Assembly: GCA_937871355.1 (NCBI GenBank)
Contig: CALMPX010000041.1
Coordinates: forward strand, 1 to 11,407
Direction: 5' to 3'
Length of the DNA stretch: 11,407 nucleotides
Source: an uncultured Bdellovibrio sp.
Lineage (GTDB): Bacteria > Bdellovibrionota > Bdellovibrionia > Bdellovibrionales > Bdellovibrionaceae
Positions 7,252 to 11,407 of this stretch are shown one piece after another (the first letter of the stretch is position 1; every line of letters starts with the position of its first letter). The notes under the pieces were generated by a model. That model did not search any database. It worked only from the letters and a program-made list of their open reading frames with translations, and was not told the DNA's origin. The position numbers were made by a program, and so were the translations under genes.

Positions 7252-8349
7252 TTACTTGGGCTGGCACTTTACTTTTAAAGAGTAACTCAATTTTTCAATT
7301 GAAATTGAAGTCGCCGAAGAAAGATTCGAGCTTAAAGCTACTGTTGAGTCATCATAGCGGTTCGTCGCTTGAGAGAAAGTCACCAGACCTGTAGTACCCA
7401 ACTGAGCTCCCTCAGTACCTTGAACGAAAACAGAGTTAGTAATTGAGATGCCACTGGCAACAACATCTGAAACTTGATTGACATAATTAATTGCAGTTGT
7501 TCGTCCATCGGCTCTTTCAGTCCCAATACATTGGTAAGCGCCTGTCGATTTAACTAGACCCATAGCTTTAGCATCTGAACTCGAACAAGTCGCTATAACT
7601 TCTGTTTGATCGCTATCAGTCTCCTGTGGAGTAATAGAAATTTTATTCTCAGAACCCGCAAATCCGGATACACTGGCAGAGATATCACCGTCGATACCAG
7701 CCACTGACATTTTAATTTGATCCATCGAAGCTGGGTTAGCCGATAAGGCTGGAGAGTACTCCATCACCACATTAGCTAAACGAACCATATAAGTACGAGT
7801 GAAACGGAAAATGTCACCGGTTGTTTTAGTTTTCATCGCGTTGGCAAATAGATTTACTCGACCACCTGTGGCTGGTAAAGAAAACTGTTGTGCTTCACCG
7901 GCATAAACAGAATCACCTTTTTTTACTTGTAACTGGCAGGTAAAAGTTTTTAAAGCCATAGTCGTTTGCCCTGGGTTATTGGGTATAGTTGGCAATCCAC
8001 CCGTATTTTGACAACGTTGAGTATACAATTGCTGACGCGTTTGCATCGCAACAACGAGCCCACGAGCTAAATCTTTATTGGTGTTGGAATAGTTATCATT
8101 AATTTTAGCACAGAAATCCTGCTGTGTCGCAAACGATACAGACGCCGTATTCAGCGCTAAGCCATTTAATGTTTGTGTGCAGGTATAATAATTAGGTTGC
8201 ACATTACATGACTCATTAGGAACGGAATTAATTTGCCCGTTAGCCACACCAACAGGTGTATTACTATTGGACCCATTGCCGCCTGGACAACCGGTCAACG
8301 TTAAAGTCGATATAACTGCTACAGATAATAGACCTAATGATCTTTTCAT
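7252..8349 (-). CDS. Cysteine-rich lipoprotein of unknown function
   Basis: The protein has 365 aa. The frame is open to 8397, but the ATG at 8347-8349 is chosen: it has a GAGGAG ribosome site and starts directly at the signal 'MKRSLGLL'. The lipobox L-T-G-C places the lipid cysteine at residue 21. A Gly/Asn/Ser-rich linker follows (about residues 22-42). Eight further cysteines are present, the last four residues from the C-terminus, which suggests disulfides outside the cytoplasm. The C-terminal two thirds is rich in Ser, Thr and Val with alternating patterns, consistent with beta structure. A Pro/Asn/Gly linker at about residues 116-125 may separate two domains. I do not recognise the family. 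It has its own promoter at 8455-8483 and looks monocistronic. Confidence 0.85.
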   Translation of the reverse strand: MKRSLGLLSVAVISTLTLTGCPGGNGSNSNTPVGVANGQINSVPNESCNVQPNYYTCTQTLNGLALNTASVSFATQQDFCAKINDNYSNTNKDLARGLVVAMQTRQQLYTQRCQNTGGLPTIPNNPGQTTMALKTFTCQLQVKKGDSVYAGEAQQFSLPATGGRVNLFANAMKTKTTGDIFRFTRTYMVRLANVVMEYSPALSANPASMDQIKMSVAGIDGDISASVSGFAGSENKISITPQETDSDQTEVIATCSSSDAKAMGLVKSTGAYQCIGTERADGRTTAINYVNQVSDVVASGISITNSVFVQGTEGAQLGTTGLVTFSQATNRYDDSTVALSSNLSSATSISIEKLSYSLKVKCQPK

Positions 8350-8454
8350 AAAAACTCCTCTATTCAATAATAGTAAGTAGAGCACTTCATACGCCAATTG
8401 ATTTGACTGCCAGATGCAATTTAAAGGGATTACAGGAAAGTGTATCGTTTAGAG

Positions 8455-8483
8455 ATTATACAGGCGCCGCTTTTTGTACTTAA
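8455..8483 (-). promoter_or_regulatory. Promoter of the unknown lipoprotein gene
   Basis: On the minus strand a perfect -10 TATAAT (8455-8460), preceded by TG one base from canonical extended -10 spacing, stands 17 bp from TTAAGT (8478-8483), a weak -35 matching 3/6. The spacer includes the palindrome GGCGCC. Transcription would start near 8448, giving a leader of about 100 nt before the ATG at 8349. Confidence 0.6.
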
Positions 8484-8490
8484 TTTGAAT

Positions 8491-8570
8491 TTAAAGGTAG
8501 TATTTCAATACACAGATAAAACGCAAAAAACTCTCCAAAAGAGTTTTTTGCAGAGTTTAATCAAATAAAT
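8491..8570. repeat. Direct repeat block, left copy (terminator region)
   Basis: About 80 bp here match 10134-10217 in the same orientation with only scattered substitutions and short indels. The conserved core runs from TTCAATACA through the hairpin to ATCAAATAAAT. This copy lies after the S28 peptidase gene and upstream of the lipoprotein promoter. Neither ends nor target duplications suggest an insertion element. Confidence 0.8.
8523..8551 (-). terminator. Intrinsic terminator after the S28 peptidase gene
   Basis: GCAAAAAACTC (8523-8533) pairs perfectly with GAGTTTTTTGC (8541-8551) around a 7-nt loop, giving an 11-bp stem whose lower half is A/T. On the minus strand it starts 21 nt past the peptidase stop codon. 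The U-run is part of the stem, as in many compact terminators. Confidence 0.8.
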
Positions 8571-8572
8571 AA

Positions 8573-9997
8573 CTATTTTTTGACCTCTGAAACCCATTTT
8601 TTAATAAGTTCAATTCCTTGAGCCTTTGCATCTTTAAAACTTTGAGGGGACTTTTCGTCAACGTATTTACTTAATTCAGAGCAATGAGCCCCATCTTTAA
8701 TACTGACAGCTACGATATTTTTATTTGTGATATTTCCAGTGGTTGGATTAATTGAAGCCGACATAAATGGATCTAAGTCGCCAGAAACAAAATATATATT
8801 TGATGGGCCATTTTCTTGGATAAGGCGATTATGGTAAATTTTATTATAATTTTCAGAAATTTTAGCTAAATCAAACTTTCGTCCAAACATACGTTCACAG
8901 CCATCAATCATATAATTAAGATCTAGGCGCGCTGATCGTACCGACAAAGCTTTATCTTTAGCGGCCGTTTGAAATAAACCGAGTTCAGAACACTGCTGAT
9001 AAAAAAATGCTCGAATCGACGCATTCGGTCCGCTTGAACTAATATCAGAGAAAGCTCCAAATCCATAGGAATCCATCTTGTATGGCCACTCATCATGAAT
9101 TCGTTTAACAAAACTTCCAAATTCTTCAATAATATCTCCACCTTTAAATACATCACATAACACACTAGCCTCATTATATTGAACAGCGGCAGCGGCAACA
9201 TCTACAAGTCCAAATAAAAAATCAGCTTTATGGGTCATGTTTGGAACAAAATATTTTTCTCGAAGTAGTTTAAATTGTTCAGGATCATTATCGACAATAT
9301 TTTCAATTTTAGCCGTAACATCTCTCAATGATTGAGCACAGCTAGCTCCCATCGTTTGAGTCATGTTTATATCATAGGCCTGATAATCAGGAATATATTT
9401 TGTTTGACCTGATGAGGACCAGGCTCCGTCCACTAAAGAAGGATAGGCCACTCGCATTTTAGCAGCTAGGTCGCCTCCATAAGAAAGTCCAATAACAATA
9501 AATGGACCGCTAAGCTTTTCTGATTTACGTAAGTATTTTAAAATTAAAGCTGTATCGGCTAAAGCTTGCTTAACTTGTAAATATTTTAAACTTTTTGTGC
9601 TCAGATCAGCAAACGGCTGGCTTTTTCCATAGTATCTATGCTCGATGGCGACTTGATTTGCCCCTGTTGGCAGAGCTAATTTATCTAAATAATCAGTTAT
9701 ATAAGATTCGCCACATACATGTTCTGCGCATAAGAGAACCAAAGTAGGCGCATCACTACTTTTGGCAAAAGATTTTGATATCCAAAGTCTTTGATTAAAC
9801 ATCTTAGATTTCTTATCAAAATGATCAATTCTTTGCTGAAAGCTTTTTTCAATAATTTCATTTTTTATTGCTTCCGGAACCGAATCAGGAGTGGTACCAG
9901 TTTGAGCAACAATAGGATTCTTCGTGGTATCTGCTGATTTAGAACCTTGATGACAGCTGGATAACATCAGTAGACACAATAAAATTTTTGTTCGCAT
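8573..9997 (-). CDS. Lipoprotein serine peptidase, family S28
   Basis: The protein has 474 aa. The start ATG (9995-9997) has GGGAG 5 nt upstream. The signal 'MRTKILLCLLMLSSC' ends in a lipobox with lipid Cys15, so it should be membrane-anchored outside the cytoplasm. S28 hallmarks appear in order: 'QQRIDHFD' (54-61), 'EHRYYGKSQP' (119-128), the nucleophile S172 in 'GLSYGGD', 'FFYQQCSELGLFQT' (331-344), 'SGDLDPF' (405-411) with probable catalytic D409, and 'DGAHCSEL' with H438. Known S28 enzymes (lysosomal Pro-X carboxypeptidase, DPP2/DPP7) cleave next to proline from peptide ends. The same specificity here is inferred from family only. Most familiar members are eukaryotic. It is flanked by the direct repeats and neighbours a second alpha/beta-hydrolase peptidase, hinting at a peptide-degrading locus. 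Confidence 0.92.
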   Translation of the reverse strand: MRTKILLCLLMLSSCHQGSKSADTTKNPIVAQTGTTPDSVPEAIKNEIIEKSFQQRIDHFDKKSKMFNQRLWISKSFAKSSDAPTLVLLCAEHVCGESYITDYLDKLALPTGANQVAIEHRYYGKSQPFADLSTKSLKYLQVKQALADTALILKYLRKSEKLSGPFIVIGLSYGGDLAAKMRVAYPSLVDGAWSSSGQTKYIPDYQAYDINMTQTMGASCAQSLRDVTAKIENIVDNDPEQFKLLREKYFVPNMTHKADFLFGLVDVAAAAVQYNEASVLCDVFKGGDIIEEFGSFVKRIHDEWPYKMDSYGFGAFSDISSSGPNASIRAFFYQQCSELGLFQTAAKDKALSVRSARLDLNYMIDGCERMFGRKFDLAKISENYNKIYHNRLIQENGPSNIYFVSGDLDPFMSASINPTTGNITNKNIVAVSIKDGAHCSELSKYVDEKSPQSFKDAKAQGIELIKKWVSEVKK

Positions 9998-10098
9998 AAA
10001 AACTCCCGCTTGTAAAAATAGCTACAGCTTACCTGTATTGCAATTCCATAACCGTTTTATGAAGTTCTTGATGAGCTTTAATGTTTTAATCTGTCTAT

Positions 10099-10117
10099 TT
10101 GTCTTACATTGAGACAA
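10099..10117. repeat. Inverted repeat upstream of the S28 gene
   Basis: TTGTCT (10099-10104) and AGACAA (10112-10117) form a perfect 6-bp inverted repeat with a 7-nt spacer. It lies about 100 nt before the S28 start codon, in the region that must hold its promoter. A further TGTCT half-site lies at 10092-10096. It may be a regulator site, but an AT-rich spacer gives such repeats by chance. Confidence 0.3.
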
Positions 10118-10133
10118 TATTTGCAATAGAACC

Positions 10134-10217
10134 CTTAAAAGGTCGTATTCAATACATAGATAAAACGCAAAAAACTCTCCTAAAGAGAGTTTTTTGCAAA
10201 GTTATAATCAAATAAAT
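10134..10217. repeat. Direct repeat block, right copy (terminator region)
   Basis: This is the partner of 8491-8570, in the same orientation. It lies after the truncated hydrolase gene and upstream of the S28 gene. Relative to the left copy its hairpin stem is 2 bp longer (GAGAG against GAG), and there are small differences around it. The two copies exactly bracket the S28 gene and its leader, a unit of about 1.64 kb. Confidence 0.8.
10167..10197 (-). terminator. Intrinsic terminator after the alpha/beta-hydrolase gene
   Basis: GCAAAAAACTCTC (10167-10179) pairs perfectly with GAGAGTTTTTTGC (10185-10197) around the 5-nt loop CTAAA, a 13-bp stem. It sits about 50 nt past the stop codon of the hydrolase and closely matches the terminator at 8523-8551. 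It separates this gene from the S28 gene, so the two peptidase genes are probably not one operon. Confidence 0.82.
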
Positions 10218-10245
10218 CGGCTTATGCATTAAAGAATTGCCGAAT

Positions 10246-11407
10246 TTAATTTTTCAACAAATCTTTCCAAATTTGGTCTTGAGTAAAGTACCCGTCATGA
10301 GCCACATCTGGAAAGCTTGTGTAGTTAAAATTTTTCAAATCACCTATGTAATCAACTTCAGGTTTAATAATTTCAACCGGAACTACAGGATCTACTTCAC
10401 CTGAGTATAAAAAGAATTCAATTTGTGGATTTTTAATCAAAGTTTCTTTAAACTTTTGCATATCCATACGATCATGAGGAACTTCTAATATAACTGAATA
10501 ATCTACGGGAACTCTTTTTCCGATGGATCCATCATTATATATGTGCGAGTAATTCTGACATTCATTAATCATAAATGTTTCTGGCTTGTATCCTTTTTCT
10601 CTTAAGTAGGCATAAACATGATCGCAGTCTCGATCATCCCCGCCAATTCCTGGAATGAGATAAATACTATTAACATCTAAATAAGCCAGTGCTGTAGCTA
10701 CAAATTGTGTATATGGATTACTGGTATCTTCAGATAAATACCATTCAACGGTACCCTTAATTTTTTCTAAATTGATATTAAGATTATCATCGACGGCCAA
10801 ATTTAAATCTTCATTTATATTCTGCCAAAACGGTTTAAATTTAAGGTAATTAAGTAACACGCCGTCGATTTCATGCCCACAGTACTGGGCCCCTTTAATC
10901 TCCATACAGGGTTTATCATCTAAATATTTTTTTAAAGTTTGCAGCTTAACTTCATCTTTCGGATAAATTTTAAAGTATTCTTTTAATACTCGCTGTGAAG
11001 AAGTAATTCGAGCGGCCATATATTCTGTCTGGTTTTCAATAATTACACCTGCATTCGCATACACTTTTGTTAATGACTGCGGGGCCATTAAAACATATCG
11101 ATGAGCAATCCAAGCTCCGTAACTATGACCAAAAACTCTCCATTTCTGACCACCTAGTAATTTTTTACGAATTAACTCAGCATCAGACACTATTCCGGTT
11201 GATCCGTAATGACGAAGTCTTTCAACAATGTCTTTGCTAGTTCCTTGAGGAAATGGATCTGAACAACCTGTTCCACGTTGATCTATAAATAAAAAGTTAA
11301 CTTTGTTTTTTTCTGGATCTTCCTTTTGCATTTTTGCATATCGACCAGCTGTTCCCTGGCTAGAACCTCCGGGTCCTCCATTGAAAAACACAGTGATGTC
11401 TTGCTTA
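10246..11407 (-). CDS. Alpha/beta-hydrolase, proline iminopeptidase/TAP-like (S33), 5' end outside window
   Basis: The frame is open to the right edge, so the start and any signal peptide are missing; 387 codons including the stop are visible. The GTG at 11389-11391 is an internal valine in 'DITVFFNGGPGGSS', not a start. Numbering from that valine, NGGPGGSS (4-11) is the oxyanion-loop motif and 'DQRGTGCSDP' (37-46) is the typical proline-iminopeptidase signature. The nucleophile is S90 in 'FGHSYGAW'. Probable triad partners are D335 in 'SGEVDPVVP' and H365 in 'FPDVAHDGY'. A long insertion between them (about 100-300) forms the cap or lid, with two closely spaced cysteine pairs. S33 members remove N-terminal proline or tripeptides. 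An esterase role cannot be excluded. Its terminator matches that of the S28 gene. Confidence 0.88.
   Translation of the reverse strand, partial: KQDITVFFNGGPGGSSQGTAGRYAKMQKEDPEKNKVNFLFIDQRGTGCSDPFPQGTSKDIVERLRHYGSTGIVSDAELIRKKLLGGQKWRVFGHSYGAWIAHRYVLMAPQSLTKVYANAGVIIENQTEYMAARITSSQRVLKEYFKIYPKDEVKLQTLKKYLDDKPCMEIKGAQYCGHEIDGVLLNYLKFKPFWQNINEDLNLAVDDNLNINLEKIKGTVEWYLSEDTSNPYTQFVATALAYLDVNSIYLIPGIGGDDRDCDHVYAYLREKGYKPETFMINECQNYSHIYNDGSIGKRVPVDYSVILEVPHDRMDMQKFKETLIKNPQIEFFLYSGEVDPVVPVEIIKPEVDYIGDLKNFNYTSFPDVAHDGYFTQDQIWKDLLKN

Noticed and set aside
8923..9201. Minus-strand ORF of 92 codons inside the S28 gene
   Set aside because: An alternative frame of the same strand within an intact peptidase; no sign of a frameshift or overlapping gene.
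10015..10043. Possible S28 promoter TTGCAA-17-TATTTT on the minus strand, with TACAG/CTGTA repeat in the spacer
   Set aside because: The start site would fall on the ribosome binding site (10003-10007), leaving almost no leader; only 4/6 matches in each box.
8491..10217. Direct repeats as ends of an insertion element or transposon
   Set aside because: No transposase, no terminal inverted repeats and no target duplications; the repeats centre on terminator hairpins.

Overview
The window looks like chromosomal DNA from a low-GC, Gram-negative member of the Bdellovibrionota (Bdellovibrio or Bacteriovorax type). This is an inference. It rests on three secreted lipoproteins with lipoboxes, a pair of DUF4360-type secreted proteins, a PhaR-type regulator without PHA genes beside it, and an MreB not followed by mreC/mreD. 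There are no rRNA or tRNA genes, no insertion sequences, no CRISPR array and no phage genes.

Left part (1-2460). The 3'-truncated gene of a TPR-rich lipoprotein (minus strand) is divergent from a small PhaR/PHB_acc_N-type DNA-binding regulator (plus strand). The two are separated by a 354-bp AT-rich spacer. The regulator converges on the next block through a bidirectional hairpin terminator.

Centre-left (2461-4051). Two adjacent minus-strand paralogues encode small exported proteins of the DUF4360 type, each with four conserved cysteines. Terminators and upstream regions were duplicated together with the genes, and the hairpin loop of one terminator copy is inverted relative to the other.

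Centre (4052-7160). mreB and a membrane-bound sensor histidine kinase form a tight two-gene unit with a 5-nt gap. A good sigma70-like promoter (TTGACC-17-TAGAAT) precedes mreB. No response regulator, mreC or mreD is in view.

Right part (7161-11407). A cysteine-rich lipoprotein of unknown function has its own promoter with a perfect TATAAT. It is followed by a lipoprotein serine peptidase of family S28 (proline-specific in known members) and by a 5'-truncated alpha/beta-hydrolase resembling proline iminopeptidase/tripeptidyl aminopeptidase (S33). Both hydrolase genes end in a near-identical ~80-bp terminator block in direct orientation. Together they suggest breakdown of proline-containing peptides at the cell surface or in the periplasm.

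No clearly new multi-gene system is evident. The items most worth a second look are the mreB-kinase coupling, the DUF4360 duplication with its flipped terminator loop, the repeated terminator block around the S28 gene, and the S28 lipoprotein itself.
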